Assembly: GCA_900470805.1 (NCBI GenBank)
Contig: UCCA01000023.1
Span: 248,001-312,000 of the forward strand
DNA from: Hyphomicrobiales bacterium
GTDB lineage: Bacteria; Pseudomonadota; Alphaproteobacteria; Rhizobiales; Rhizobiaceae
DNA: 64,000 bases
Direction: 5' to 3'
Both the position numbers and the translations under genes were made by a program. Below, piece after piece: positions 15,354 to 24,347 of the stretch (its first letter is position 1; each line of letters begins with the position of its first letter). The notes below the pieces were generated by a model. That model was not told where the DNA came from and did not search any database. It saw nothing but the letters and a program-made list of their open reading frames with translations.

Positions 15354-16769
15354 CTAAAGACGACCCGCGACTTGGCGCGTCATGAATTGACCAAACCCCT
15401 TTGTGACGGCTGGTTGACCGTCGTCGAAGATGATCTGTCCCCGCAAGATTGTCGTCACAGGCCAGCCAGTCACTTCGATACCTTCATACGGCGTATAGTC
15501 GCTGCCGTGATGCATGAGCGACTGCGTCAAGGTCACCTTCCTCTGCGGATCCCATAGCGTGACGTCGGCATCCGACCCGATCGCGATAGTGCCTTTCTTC
15601 GGGTACATGCCGAACAGCTTTGCGTGGTTGGTCGAGGTGAGCTCGACAAAGCGCTGAAGCGAAATGCGACCCTTGATGACACCTTCGGAAAAAAGGATCG
15701 GCATGCGCGCCGCCAAGCCGGGAATTCCGTTCGGCAGCCAGCGGAAGGAAGTCCTACCCTTCGGGTTGGACTTTCCCTCGGCGTCCTCATAGCGGAACGG
15801 GCAATGGTCCGAGGCGAATGTCTGGAAGGTGCCGTTGACGATGCCACGCCAGATCGCTTCCTGCGACGCGTGATCCCGGGGCGGCGGCGAACAGACATAT
15901 TTCGCGCCTGAATGGTCCATGTTGAGACCCTTCAGATGATCGGCGGTCAGCACGAGATATTGTGGGCACGTCTCGGCGTAGACCTTGATACCCCTGGACC
16001 TCGCCCATTCAATCTGCTCCATCGCCTCTTCACCCGAGACGTGAACGATCATGACCGGGACATCCACAAGCTCGGCATGCGCGATGGCCCGATGTGTCGC
16101 TTCCCGCTCCACCAGTTGCGGCCGGGATTCGGCATGATAATAGGGCGCGGTCTTGCCGGCCTTCTCCAGCTTGTCGGTAAGGAACTTGATCTGGTCGTAA
16201 CCCTCGGCATGGATCATCACCATCGCACCGTACTGTCGAGCGATGCTCAACACTTCAAGGATCTCGCGATCCTTCAGCACCAGATCGTCATAGGTCATGA
16301 AGATCTTCACCGAAGTATAGCCGTCGGCGATCAGCGCCGGGAGCTCCTGACCGAGCACCGCCGGCGTCGGATCGCTGATGATCAGGTGGAAACCGTAGTC
16401 GAGCAGCGAATTGCCATCTGCCTTGGCGTGGTAATCCGTGACGGCATCCCGCAGCGATTGTCCCTTTCGCTGCAGGGCATAAGGGACGATACAGGTGTTG
16501 CCACCGGCCGCTGCGCTCCGGCTTCCAGTCTCGAAACCATCCGCCATGACTATTCCCTCGCCCTGGTATTGGTCGAGATGGACATGACTATCAATGCCGC
16601 CGGGCAGCACGAGCAGGCCCGTCGCATCGATCTCGTCTATACTACCTTTGGGCAGACTTGAGGCGAGCGCGACGATCTTGCCGTCTACAATCCCGATGTC
16701 GCTGGAAAATGTGTCGGCCGCGGTCACGACGGTTCCACCCCGGATGACGAGATCGAATTGCGGTTCCAT
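15354..16769 (-). CDS. hydA: Dihydropyrimidinase / D-hydantoinase
   Basis: A 471-residue cyclic amidohydrolase. All binuclear-metal ligands are visible: HVHLD at 62-66, the carboxylated Lys at 155 (TSVKIFMTY), His 187 (MIHAEG), His 243 (HVSG) and Asp 321 (DHCPF). The length and the ETCPQYL block match hydantoinase/dihydropyrimidinase rather than allantoinase. It would hydrolyse the ring amide of a dihydropyrimidine or hydantoin. Its start is directly abutted by the flavin reductase stop, so the two are tightly linked. There is no N-carbamoyl-amidohydrolase gene nearby, which is odd if this is a standard reductive pyrimidine pathway. Confidence 0.92.
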   Translation of the reverse strand: MEPQFDLVIRGGTVVTAADTFSSDIGIVDGKIVALASSLPKGSIDEIDATGLLVLPGGIDSHVHLDQYQGEGIVMADGFETGSRSAAAGGNTCIVPYALQRKGQSLRDAVTDYHAKADGNSLLDYGFHLIISDPTPAVLGQELPALIADGYTSVKIFMTYDDLVLKDREILEVLSIARQYGAMVMIHAEGYDQIKFLTDKLEKAGKTAPYYHAESRPQLVEREATHRAIAHAELVDVPVMIVHVSGEEAMEQIEWARSRGIKVYAETCPQYLVLTADHLKGLNMDHSGAKYVCSPPPRDHASQEAIWRGIVNGTFQTFASDHCPFRYEDAEGKSNPKGRTSFRWLPNGIPGLAARMPILFSEGVIKGRISLQRFVELTSTNHAKLFGMYPKKGTIAIGSDADVTLWDPQRKVTLTQSLMHHGSDYTPYEGIEVTGWPVTTILRGQIIFDDGQPAVTKGFGQFMTRQVAGRL

Positions 16770-17303
16770 TCAGGCCTCCGGATGTAGTTCGTGATATTGG
16801 CGGTTCAGATAAATCAAGCTGGTCACCTGCGAGCTGTTCCTGACTGCCATGACCTCGGCAATCATGATCGTGTGCGTATTTACCTCGAATGCTTGAACGA
16901 TCCGGCAGTCGAAAGACACGATCGCGTTCAGCAGGACAGGGGCGCCGGTTTCAAGCGTCGACCAGAGACCGTGCTTGAAACGATCGTCCATTTCCAGCTT
17001 GCCGACACCGGAAAACACACCGGAAAGATCCTGCTGGCCAGCCGAAAGCGTATTGACGCAGAAGACACCGTTCTGCTTCAGCGGGCCGTTTTGCAGGCTG
17101 CGGCGGTTCATGCAGACCAAGAGCGATGGCGGTGCGTCGCTGATGCTGCAGACAGCGGTTGCCGTAAAACCGAGGCGCCCCGCAGGACCGTCGGAGGTGA
17201 TGACGTTCACTGCGGCACCAAGACGGCACATGCCGTCCCGGAACGCCTGCATGGACACGGTGACGTCTTCCTGGAGTTCGGTGAAGTGTCCAGATCTAGA
17301 CAT
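16770..17303 (-). CDS. Flavin reductase (two-component monooxygenase reductase)
   Basis: A 177-residue flavin reductase of the split-barrel (HpaC/RutF/StyB-like) family. Visible features are FRDGMCRLGAAVNVITSDGPAGR-like N-terminal residues, GFTATAVCSISDAPPSLLVCMNR and a central FCVNTLSAGQQDLSGVFSG. It uses NAD(P)H to make reduced flavin for a partner monooxygenase. The gene lies 5 bases after the StyA-like gene and abuts the hydantoinase gene, so the monooxygenase partner is clear from context. It is the only flavin reductase in the window. Confidence 0.9.
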   Translation of the reverse strand: MSRSGHFTELQEDVTVSMQAFRDGMCRLGAAVNVITSDGPAGRLGFTATAVCSISDAPPSLLVCMNRRSLQNGPLKQNGVFCVNTLSAGQQDLSGVFSGVGKLEMDDRFKHGLWSTLETGAPVLLNAIVSFDCRIVQAFEVNTHTIMIAEVMAVRNSSQVTSLIYLNRQYHELHPEA

Positions 17304-17308
17304 CGACG

Positions 17309-18598
17309 TCAGTTTCCCGGCTGGGTGATGCCGTGCCGGGCGGCAAAGGCCTTCGCGACGTTGATGTCGGTGAGCGCCGGCACGATGCTCTCCGGATGCG
17401 GGAAACCGTAATAATATGCGTCCGCGGCTCGCTCGTCAGCGCGGGCGGTATCCAGCACGATCTGCGTTGCCGCCGAAGCCGGCTCAAGAAAAATTCTGGT
17501 AAGATCGCAGCCACCGCGGCCGTATTTTTCCCACATGCCGAGGTTGACCTCTGTCATCCAGATTTCGTCGAAAGCGGCATCACCATGCCGCGCGATTTCC
17601 TGGGAGAGATATTTAGCGCTGCGGCTGGCGAAATTGCCGCCCTGGCCGCAGATCGGATCGAAGGTGATGGCTGTATCACCCACCGGCATAATCAGACCGC
17701 CGGAAGGCAAGCGTCCGAATGCCTTGCGCACGGTCGGCGGAAATCGTCCAACGAGCCAGCCATGCGGGTCCTCGTCGACATATTCCATGTCGTCGACCAT
17801 ATCGTGTTCCCATGGCGCAAACTCACGGATAATATTGCGCGCGTGTTCGGTCACTTCTTGCCCCGATGCGCTGCCGGCGAAGCGGTCCATCCGGCTTCCC
17901 TCACGCGCTTCGAACAGGATGCCGTAGGTCGGGCCAGAGGTTTTGTGGTTGTAAGGAACCCAGAAATACTCACCGGAATCGGCGAAGAAATCGAATTTCG
18001 TCGAGCTGTAGGGGGTACGCTCGGAAAACCATTCGCGCACGTGTCTGCCCGACTTGCTGCGCACAATCGTCATCGCCAGATTGCGCTGCGGCCGGTCGTA
18101 GAAACTGCGATATGGATCGCGCGGGATGAGCCGGCCAAGATCAGCCTTGCCGGCTGCCAGCACCGTCAGGTCGTTTTCAAGCGCGATTTTGTCCACGCGT
18201 TCAGGCGTGACGCTTTCTATCACCAGCCTGCCGCCGATGGCCTCCAAATCCTCAAGCCAACGGTGGATTCGCATACGCTGGTCGATGGCGCCGCCGCTAC
18301 GGCCATACTCGATGCGGCCTTTCATCACGGTCGCCTCTGGATCGCTCGGGAAACGGGCACTTTCCAGCAGCACGCCCTCTGCCGGAAACATCCCCTCCGA
18401 CCAGAAGTCCATGCCAAGCTCGCGTTCGATGTCGATGACCTCGGCATAGAGGCACGCTGTCCCCGTCGGCGCAGAGTGGTGCAACCACTGGTCCGGCGTC
18501 TTGTCAGAATAGAGCGTGACATCATAGCCCTGCTTGACAAGCGAGTAGGCCAGAATGCAGCCTGCCTGCCCAGAGCCGATAATCGCGATTTTCTTCAT
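17309..18598 (-). CDS. Styrene-monooxygenase-like FAD oxygenase (StyA/IndA family)
   Basis: A 429-residue class-E-type flavoprotein oxygenase. It has an N-terminal Rossmann GSGQAG (9-13 region) followed by YDVTLYSDKTPDQW, as in StyA, and a second FAD motif GDTAITFDP with GQGGN (307-322). Family members epoxidise styrene or the pyrrole double bond of indole, using FADH2 from a separate reductase, which is encoded immediately downstream. AGGGGAAC precedes ATG 18598. It is embedded between a nucleoside hydrolase and a hydantoinase in a nucleoside-uptake operon, so the natural substrate is probably a nucleobase or base-like heterocycle. That last step is inference. Confidence 0.88.
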   Translation of the reverse strand: MKKIAIIGSGQAGCILAYSLVKQGYDVTLYSDKTPDQWLHHSAPTGTACLYAEVIDIERELGMDFWSEGMFPAEGVLLESARFPSDPEATVMKGRIEYGRSGGAIDQRMRIHRWLEDLEAIGGRLVIESVTPERVDKIALENDLTVLAAGKADLGRLIPRDPYRSFYDRPQRNLAMTIVRSKSGRHVREWFSERTPYSSTKFDFFADSGEYFWVPYNHKTSGPTYGILFEAREGSRMDRFAGSASGQEVTEHARNIIREFAPWEHDMVDDMEYVDEDPHGWLVGRFPPTVRKAFGRLPSGGLIMPVGDTAITFDPICGQGGNFASRSAKYLSQEIARHGDAAFDEIWMTEVNLGMWEKYGRGGCDLTRIFLEPASAATQIVLDTARADERAADAYYYGFPHPESIVPALTDINVAKAFAARHGITQPGN

Positions 18599-18634
18599 GC
18601 TTATGTTCCCCTTTTTGCGGCCACTTTGGCCGTT

Positions 18635-19618
18635 TCAGTTTAAGTTTTTTGTCCTGCTCAGCCACTCGATGGCCTCAACAATCATGTCGCAGAACTTCGG
18701 ATGGTCGAGCGTCATTGCAACTGTGTGTCGGAAATCGACCTGCTCGGCTGCCGTTCCCGCGTAATGGCGCATGCCGCCCATCTTCTCGAAATTGCAGACG
18801 GTCATGCCCCTGCTCCATCGGCCGGCGAGCTCAACGCGAATGTCGGCTTTCTCCGAGGTTATGATGGTGGGATCGATCAGCGCCGCGACGCAGCATGCGT
18901 CATGAATGGCGGGATATTTGATCTGCAGAAGTCCGCCATGCGTTGTTGCAATGAACTCCCAGATATCAAGAATGAAGGTGCTGATCGAACCGCCGATCGC
19001 GCGAACCCTGTCTTGCAGATCCGGCGTCGCCAGCGCCTGGGTTTGCGTCAGGTCGAGCCCGATCATCGTCACGTCCCAGTCTGCGCGGAACACAACATCG
19101 GCGGCTTCCGGATCGGCATATATGTTGAACTCGGCCGCAGGCGTGATGTTGCCCCGGGTGTAGGCCCCGCCCATCACGATAACCCGTTTCACCCGCTCGA
19201 TGATGCGAGGTTCCTTGCGAATGGCGAGCGCGATGTTGGTGTAGGGACCGACCGGGACGAGGGAGACCGTCTTGGGCTCATGCGTCATTACGGTGTCGAT
19301 GATGAAATCCACGGCATGACGGCTGTCCAGCTCGAATGACGCGGGAGGCAGGACGGGACCATCAAGTCCGGTCTCGCCGTGAATCTCGACGGCCAGGATC
19401 TGCTCGCCGATCAGCGGGCCTCGTGCCCCCTTCGCGACAGGCACATTGATGCCATATGCCGTGCAGACGGCAAGTGCGTTGCGCGTCGTCTTATCCACAT
19501 TATGGTTGCCCGAGACCGTTGTAATACCAAGCAGGTCAATCGCTGGATTGGCAGCAGCCAACAGAATCGCGATGGCATCGTCGTGCCCGGGGTCGCAATC
19601 AAGTATGATCTTCTCCAT
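18635..19618 (-). CDS. Nucleoside hydrolase (IUNH family)
   Basis: A 327-residue inosine-uridine-type nucleoside hydrolase that splits ribonucleosides to base and ribose. The N-terminal calcium site DCDPGHDD (7-14) is intact, as are VGPYTNIALA, IVMGGAYTRGNITPAAEFNIYADPEAA and the C-terminal metal Asp in AIHDACCVAALI. ATG 19618, with AAGGA 7 bases upstream, is better than GTG 19633, which would overlap the preceding gene. It is preceded by the epimerase and followed by the StyA-like gene. A second paralogue sits at 25581-26555. Confidence 0.93.
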   Translation of the reverse strand: MEKIILDCDPGHDDAIAILLAAANPAIDLLGITTVSGNHNVDKTTRNALAVCTAYGINVPVAKGARGPLIGEQILAVEIHGETGLDGPVLPPASFELDSRHAVDFIIDTVMTHEPKTVSLVPVGPYTNIALAIRKEPRIIERVKRVIVMGGAYTRGNITPAAEFNIYADPEAADVVFRADWDVTMIGLDLTQTQALATPDLQDRVRAIGGSISTFILDIWEFIATTHGGLLQIKYPAIHDACCVAALIDPTIITSEKADIRVELAGRWSRGMTVCNFEKMGGMRHYAGTAAEQVDFRHTVAMTLDHPKFCDMIVEAIEWLSRTKNLN

Positions 19619-19629
19619 GAGGGTTTCCT

Positions 19630-20556
19630 TCACCTATCGTTTTTTATTGATTGAATTAGACGGTGTATCCCGTCCTTGAGTGTCACTGCCGGCTCGTATC
19701 CGAGCAGCCGCCGAGCCGCATCGATACTGAGAAGGCCTAGAGTGATGTCCTCGGGGTCGGCGCCCGGATCGAGCCTGATATCGGCGGCCGGAATGGCCTG
19801 ACGGATGATCTCGGCCGCCTCGTCGATCGTGGGATTGATCCCGCCACTTAGATTGAAAACGCGTTCCGAGGGTGCTTCGACATCGAGCGCCAAAACGATC
19901 CCGCTGGCGATGTCATCCACATGCACCCATTGCCGCGGGAATCCGTTGCCGTAGCTCAGATGCGTTGGTTTTCCCTCCAATGCGTTCTGGATCATCAGGC
20001 GCAACAGGCAGCTCGTCCGGCGACGCGGACCATAAACGCCCGCGATACGCAGCACGATCGCATCGACGTCGTGCTCCTCGGCATAAGAGAGCACGACCGC
20101 CTCGCCCGCTACCTTGCTGGAGGCATAGCACTGCCGCGTCAGCAGCGGATTGCTTTCCCTGATGTCGTCCTGCGGCTGATTTCCGTACACGGTGAGAGAC
20201 GAGCAGAACAGCAGGCGGCAGGAACGCCCATGCAAGCTACGCTGGCGGGCCACCTCGGCCACGTCAATCGTGCCGCCAATATTGATGTTGAACAGCGCCG
20301 CGGGGTTGTCACGGCCCAGCATGGGACCAGAGACACCACCGCAATGGATAATGGCGTCGATCTCAAATCGCCCCGCTATTTCATGGAGCTTGTGCTGATC
20401 ACCTATTTCCAACGCGAAGGCACTTTGCGTCAGTGCTGCAACCTCGCCGATTGTCCGATCCACGGCGATGACCTTTCGCCCCGACTCTGCCAGCCGTTTG
20501 ACGACTTCATAACCAATCAGACCGTTCGCGCCTGTGACGAGGACCGAGTTGCGCAT
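19630..20556 (-). CDS. NAD-dependent epimerase/dehydratase family protein
   Basis: A 308-residue extended SDR. It has the Rossmann motif TGANGLIG near the N-terminus, a catalytic Ser/Thr in LFCSSLTVYG, YASSK as the Tyr-Lys pair, and a C-terminal substrate region (WVHVDDIASGIVLAL, FNLSGG). It resembles UDP-sugar epimerases and also decarboxylating or aldonate dehydrogenases of the extended SDR class. GGAAG precedes ATG 20556; ATG 20571 lacks an RBS. In a nucleoside-catabolic operon its substrate is unexpected: it may act on a modified ribosyl group or sugar product. Function unresolved. Confidence 0.85.
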   Translation of the reverse strand: MRNSVLVTGANGLIGYEVVKRLAESGRKVIAVDRTIGEVAALTQSAFALEIGDQHKLHEIAGRFEIDAIIHCGGVSGPMLGRDNPAALFNINIGGTIDVAEVARQRSLHGRSCRLLFCSSLTVYGNQPQDDIRESNPLLTRQCYASSKVAGEAVVLSYAEEHDVDAIVLRIAGVYGPRRRTSCLLRLMIQNALEGKPTHLSYGNGFPRQWVHVDDIASGIVLALDVEAPSERVFNLSGGINPTIDEAAEIIRQAIPAADIRLDPGADPEDITLGLLSIDAARRLLGYEPAVTLKDGIHRLIQSIKNDR

Positions 20557-20606
20557 TGATTTAGCTTCCATTGTGCTGAATTCGGTAATTTCAAAATTGC
20601 CCCAGA

Positions 20607-21527
20607 TCAGGCGATCTCAAAATTCCAGCTCCCGTGTTTGTTTCTTGCCCGCGCACTGCGAATGCCGACAACGATCAATGCGAGGACGGTGACGACATAG
20701 GGCATGAGCTGCAAAAGCTGGGGCGCTATGCCCGTAACCTCCGGAAGGCGGATCGACAGTGCCGAGGCCAACCCGAAAAGCAACGCGACGACCGCGGTTG
20801 CAAAAGGATGTCCCTTTGCAAAGATGATGGCGGCGATCGCAATCAGGCCGCGGTCGTTGGTCATCTGCTTGGCGAACAGCGACACATAGCCGAGCGAAAG
20901 ATAGGCACCTGCAAGACCGCAGAAGAAACCGGACGCAAGCATGGTCTCGATCTTGATGCGATCGACATTGATCCCGGCAGCCGCGGCCGCAGCCTCGGCT
21001 TCGCCGACCACGCGGACCCTGAGGCCCCAGCGCGTCTTGTAGAGAACCCAGTACACTGCCGGGATTGCCAGATAGGCGACGTAGACCAGCAGCGTATGAC
21101 CGCTGACGATCGGTCCAATGAAGGGAATATCCTTGACGAACGGAATGTTGATCGACGGGAAGGTCGGGATTTCGCTGGAAGTGAACATACCGTCCTGGCC
21201 GAAAATGCCTTCCAGAAGCAGCGCTGTGAGGCCATACGCGATAAAGGTTACGGCGATACCCGCGATGAAGATGTGCGCTTTGAACCTGAGATTGAATGTG
21301 ACGAGCAGGACCGCCATAAGCATCGAGCAGGCGACCGCAGCCACAATACCCACAGTCAAGCTGCCTGTCGCGTAAGCGAACGCCACGGCGGCGAAGGCCG
21401 CGACGATCATGAACCCGTCGAGAGCGATATTCAGAATGCCGGCCTGGAAGGTAAGCAGGCCACCGAGGGCTGCCAGTACCAGAGGTGCCGAGATGCGAAG
21501 GGCGGAAAAGGCGAGTTCCTCGATCAT
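20607..21527 (-). CDS. Nucleoside ABC transporter permease (BMP-type, YufQ-like)
   Basis: A 306-residue membrane protein of the BPD_transp_2 family, in the subgroup that works with BMP-type binding proteins. It has about eight hydrophobic segments and the NIALDGFMIVAAFAAV motif close to the N-terminus. ATG 21527 (AGGAAG upstream, 1 base after the other permease's stop) is chosen over an upstream in-frame codon at 21614 that would overlap the previous gene deeply. It forms the membrane channel with the next permease. Confidence 0.9.
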   Translation of the reverse strand: MIEELAFSALRISAPLVLAALGGLLTFQAGILNIALDGFMIVAAFAAVAFAYATGSLTVGIVAAVACSMLMAVLLVTFNLRFKAHIFIAGIAVTFIAYGLTALLLEGIFGQDGMFTSSEIPTFPSINIPFVKDIPFIGPIVSGHTLLVYVAYLAIPAVYWVLYKTRWGLRVRVVGEAEAAAAAAGINVDRIKIETMLASGFFCGLAGAYLSLGYVSLFAKQMTNDRGLIAIAAIIFAKGHPFATAVVALLFGLASALSIRLPEVTGIAPQLLQLMPYVVTVLALIVVGIRSARARNKHGSWNFEIA

Positions 21528-21528
21528 G

Positions 21529-22623
21529 TCAAGCTTCCTGGGTAACGGTTTGCGACTGGGCGGACGTAGCAGCAGTTTTTCGTTTGAGCGGGCTTCGTTT
21601 GCGGCCCCATACAAACTTGGCGGCGAGGACGAGAACGACGATAAACTGCAGGACCTGGACGAAATATTTGCTCAGACCCGTGGTCATCTGCAACACCACG
21701 CTTCCACCGTTCAAGGTGCCGAACAGGAAGGAGGCAGCGATGACACCAAGCGGGTTGGAGTTGGCGAGCATGGCGACCGCGATACCATCGAAGCCGAACC
21801 CGGGCGAGAAGTTGTCGTAGAAAGCATGATACTGGCCAAGCACCTGCTCAACGCCGGCAAGTCCCGCAACTCCGCCGCTAACCAGCATGACCCAGAGCGC
21901 ATTCGTCTTGACGTCGATGCCCCCATAGTGAGCGAAGCGCGGATTAAGGCCGATCAGCTTCCAGATGAAACCACGTACAGTGGTGGCGTTGAAGACCAGA
22001 AAGAAAAGGCACACCACAATCCCAAGCACGATGCCGGCATTGAGCTGCGAGTAGATCGAAAAGGACGGCAGATAGGCGGTCTCGGCGATGTCCGGTAGCT
22101 TGTTGGTGGGACCAGGTGCTTTTAGCGCCTTTGTCGAGATGTAGCCGGTCAACAGTAGAGCAATCGGGTTCAACATCAGGCAGACGACGAGTTCGTTGAC
22201 GCCCAGATACACACGCAGCAACGCCGGGATCGATGCCCACAGCAATCCACCAAGAAAACCCAGCAGGATACAGAGGGGCAGGTGAATGATGGCAGGTAGG
22301 CCTGCGAGGGCGTATCCGGCCACGCCTGCGAACATGGCGCCCACCAGCATCTGACCCTCCGCACCGATATTCCAGAGGCCCGCGCGGAAGGCAATTGCGA
22401 CCGAAAGACCGGTGAAAAGGAGAGGTGTCATCATTTGCAACGTGACTGACAGGTTCGGCCAGCCGGACAGTCCGCCTTCCAGCAGCGTCCCGTAGACCTC
22501 AAGCGGATTACGCCCAAGCAGAGCAATCAGGATCGCGCCAATTATAAGAGCAATCACAACCGCGGCCGCCGGGGCGACCAGAGAAATTGCCAGCTTCGTG
22601 ATCAGGTTTTTTTGGCTTTCCAT
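21529..22623 (-). CDS. Nucleoside ABC transporter permease (BMP-type, YufP-like)
   Basis: A 364-residue inner-membrane permease with a longer N-terminal region than its partner and the IGAEGQMLVGAMFAGVAGY motif typical of BMP-type importers. ATG 22623 has GGTGAG upstream. A GTG at 22632 would overlap the ATPase stop as GTGA and is a real alternative. Together with the ATPase, the second permease and the BMP protein it forms a complete nucleoside importer of the YufNOPQ/NupABC class. Confidence 0.9.
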   Translation of the reverse strand: MESQKNLITKLAISLVAPAAAVVIALIIGAILIALLGRNPLEVYGTLLEGGLSGWPNLSVTLQMMTPLLFTGLSVAIAFRAGLWNIGAEGQMLVGAMFAGVAGYALAGLPAIIHLPLCILLGFLGGLLWASIPALLRVYLGVNELVVCLMLNPIALLLTGYISTKALKAPGPTNKLPDIAETAYLPSFSIYSQLNAGIVLGIVVCLFFLVFNATTVRGFIWKLIGLNPRFAHYGGIDVKTNALWVMLVSGGVAGLAGVEQVLGQYHAFYDNFSPGFGFDGIAVAMLANSNPLGVIAASFLFGTLNGGSVVLQMTTGLSKYFVQVLQFIVVLVLAAKFVWGRKRSPLKRKTAATSAQSQTVTQEA

Positions 22624-22628
22624 GTTGC

Positions 22629-24269
22629 TCACCCGTCATTTCTCTGTGCTGTCTGCATTTCGTGCTTTGGCGCCTCAGCAGCAGTATCAGTATCAGTATC
22701 AGTATCAGTATCAGTATCAGGACGCGCTTCCTCGTGGAGGCCGCCCATGTAAAGGCCGATTTCCTCGTAGCTGGTCGCGGATGCCGCAAGATCAGCAACG
22801 ACGCGGCCGCGATACATGACGACAATCCGGTCGGAGAGTGCCATCACCTCATCGAGATCGGCCGAGACCACGAGCACCGCCTTGCCGGCGTTTCGCATCG
22901 CGACGAGCACCCTGTGAATGGATTCGATCGCGCCGATGTCGACACCCTGCGAGGGCTGTTCAGCAACAATGACTCGGGCCTCGCGGCTGAGTTCGCGGGC
23001 GATCTGGATCTTCTGCTGGTTGCCGCCCGAAAGGGATCCTGCGGCGGCGAACATCCCTCCCCCACGCACATCATAGTCATCGATAAGCGCGCCCGCGCGC
23101 TCTTGCGCCCGCCTCGCTGAGAGGAAAGGCCCGTTCGAAACTGCCGGCAGATGGCCGATGCTCAGGTTCTCCCAGAGTGGGCTTTCCAGTGAGAGCCCGA
23201 GGCCACCGCGGTCTGCGGGAATATGGGCAAGCCCCGCCTCTCGCGCCGTGCGCGGATCGGCGGAGGCGGCTATTCCATCGATGGAAACCAGTCCTTCGCT
23301 TGGAGCGCGGAGGCCCGCTATACATTCCACGAGTTCGTCCTGCCCATTGCCCTGGACACCAGCGATGCCGACGATTTCGCCGCCCCGCACAGTGAGCGAC
23401 AGGTTATCGACCGCACGTTCTCCACGATCACCGAAGGCGACGAGGTTGTTCACCTCCAGCACCGGCTTGCCGACGTGGCTCGCCGCCGCCTTATCGACGC
23501 GCAGTAGCACGGAGCGACCGACCATCTCGTTGGCGATATCCTGAGCGGAAACATTGCTGTTGTCGAAGGTTCGCATAATCTTGCCGCGCCGCATGACCGA
23601 AATGCGGTCCGAAACCGCCAGCACTTCGCGCAGTTTGTGGCTGATGAAGATGATCGTGCAGCCGCTTGCGGCCAACGAGCGCATCGTGCTGAACAACTCG
23701 CGCGTCTCGTTCGGTGTCAGGACGGCGGTCGGCTCGTCAAGAATGAGGACTTCGGCGCTGCGATAGAGCGCCTTCAGAATTTCCACCCGCTGCCGCAGGC
23801 CAACGGGAAGCTTGGCGATGATCGCCTTCGGGTCGAGCTCAAGATCAAACCGGCGGCTCAGCTCGCGTGTCTCGGCTTCAGCCTTGGCAAAATCCACCCG
23901 ACCTCCACGTTTCATAGGCTCGGAGCCAAGGATAATGTTCTCGGCAACCGTGAAGGATGGTGAAAGCTTGAAATGCTGATGGACCATTCCGATGCCGGCG
24001 CGGATCGCTTCGGCGGGGCCGCTGAACCGGACGTCCTGCCCGCGCAGCCGCATCTCGCCACCATCGCGCTCATGAATTCCGTAGAGGATATTCATCAGCG
24101 TTGATTTGCCGGCGCCGTTCTCTCCGACTAGCGCATGAATTTCACCCTTGCGAATGGTCAGCGTCGCATTCTCGATGGCGACGAGTTCGCCGAAGGTCTT
24201 GGTGATCCCGTCGAGAACAAGGATGTCGTTCTGGTCATTCGGTTCGACTAGCGTCTGGACTTGGGACAT
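22629..24269 (-). CDS. Nucleoside ABC transporter ATP-binding protein with Asp-Thr repeat tail
   Basis: A 546-residue tandem ATPase. The first domain has P-loop GENGAGKST, a canonical Walker B (LILDEPTAVLTP) and the VGLRQRVEI signature. The second has a degenerate P-loop (GVQGNGQDEL), signature LSGGNQQKI and the variant Walker B AEQPSQGVD, typical of BMP-type nucleoside ATPases. The last 35 or so residues are a low-complexity tail that contains six consecutive Asp-Thr pairs, encoded by a perfect hexanucleotide repeat. This tail is not part of the family fold. GAGGAGG precedes ATG 24269. It follows the BMP gene after a 78-base spacer with a stem-loop. Confidence 0.93.
   Translation of the reverse strand: MSQVQTLVEPNDQNDILVLDGITKTFGELVAIENATLTIRKGEIHALVGENGAGKSTLMNILYGIHERDGGEMRLRGQDVRFSGPAEAIRAGIGMVHQHFKLSPSFTVAENIILGSEPMKRGGRVDFAKAEAETRELSRRFDLELDPKAIIAKLPVGLRQRVEILKALYRSAEVLILDEPTAVLTPNETRELFSTMRSLAASGCTIIFISHKLREVLAVSDRISVMRRGKIMRTFDNSNVSAQDIANEMVGRSVLLRVDKAAASHVGKPVLEVNNLVAFGDRGERAVDNLSLTVRGGEIVGIAGVQGNGQDELVECIAGLRAPSEGLVSIDGIAASADPRTAREAGLAHIPADRGGLGLSLESPLWENLSIGHLPAVSNGPFLSARRAQERAGALIDDYDVRGGGMFAAAGSLSGGNQQKIQIARELSREARVIVAEQPSQGVDIGAIESIHRVLVAMRNAGKAVLVVSADLDEVMALSDRIVVMYRGRVVADLAASATSYEEIGLYMGGLHEEARPDTDTDTDTDTDTAAEAPKHEMQTAQRNDG
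22682..22720. repeat. Hexanucleotide microsatellite (CAGTAT)x6.5
   Basis: Thirty-nine bases of perfect CAGTAT tandem repeat, read on the minus strand as GAT-ACT codons (Asp-Thr). Because the unit is six bases, copy-number slippage changes only the length of the C-terminal tail of the nucleoside ATPase and keeps the frame. Confidence 0.97.
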
Positions 24270-24297
24270 GTCGCCCTCCTCTGGCTGATGTCTTCCA

Positions 24298-24326
24298 GCC
24301 TGAGGCGCCGCGGTGACGCCCCAGGC
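24298..24326 (-). terminator. Intercistronic stem-loop after the BMP gene
   Basis: Ten-base arms (24298-24307 and 24317-24326, one mismatch) with a 9-base loop lie in the 78-base gap between the binding-protein and ATPase genes. No T-run follows. Position fits a partial terminator or mRNA-stabilising structure that lets the binding protein be made in excess. Confidence 0.6.
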
Positions 24327-24347
24327 ATTCCGGGAGGAGTTTCTAGT

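Noticed and set aside
17333..18643. Plus-strand open frame of over 430 codons opposite the StyA-like gene
   Set aside because: GC-rich antisense frame. The minus strand has FAD motifs, a ribosome site and operon context, the plus strand none.
22682..22720. CAGTAT repeat as a CRISPR array
   Set aside because: The unit is six bases with no spacers; it is a simple tandem repeat.
22662..23120. Plus-strand frame with a Ser-Ile repeat through the microsatellite
   Set aside because: The repeat reads as a repeat in any frame; only the minus-strand frame belongs to the ATPase.
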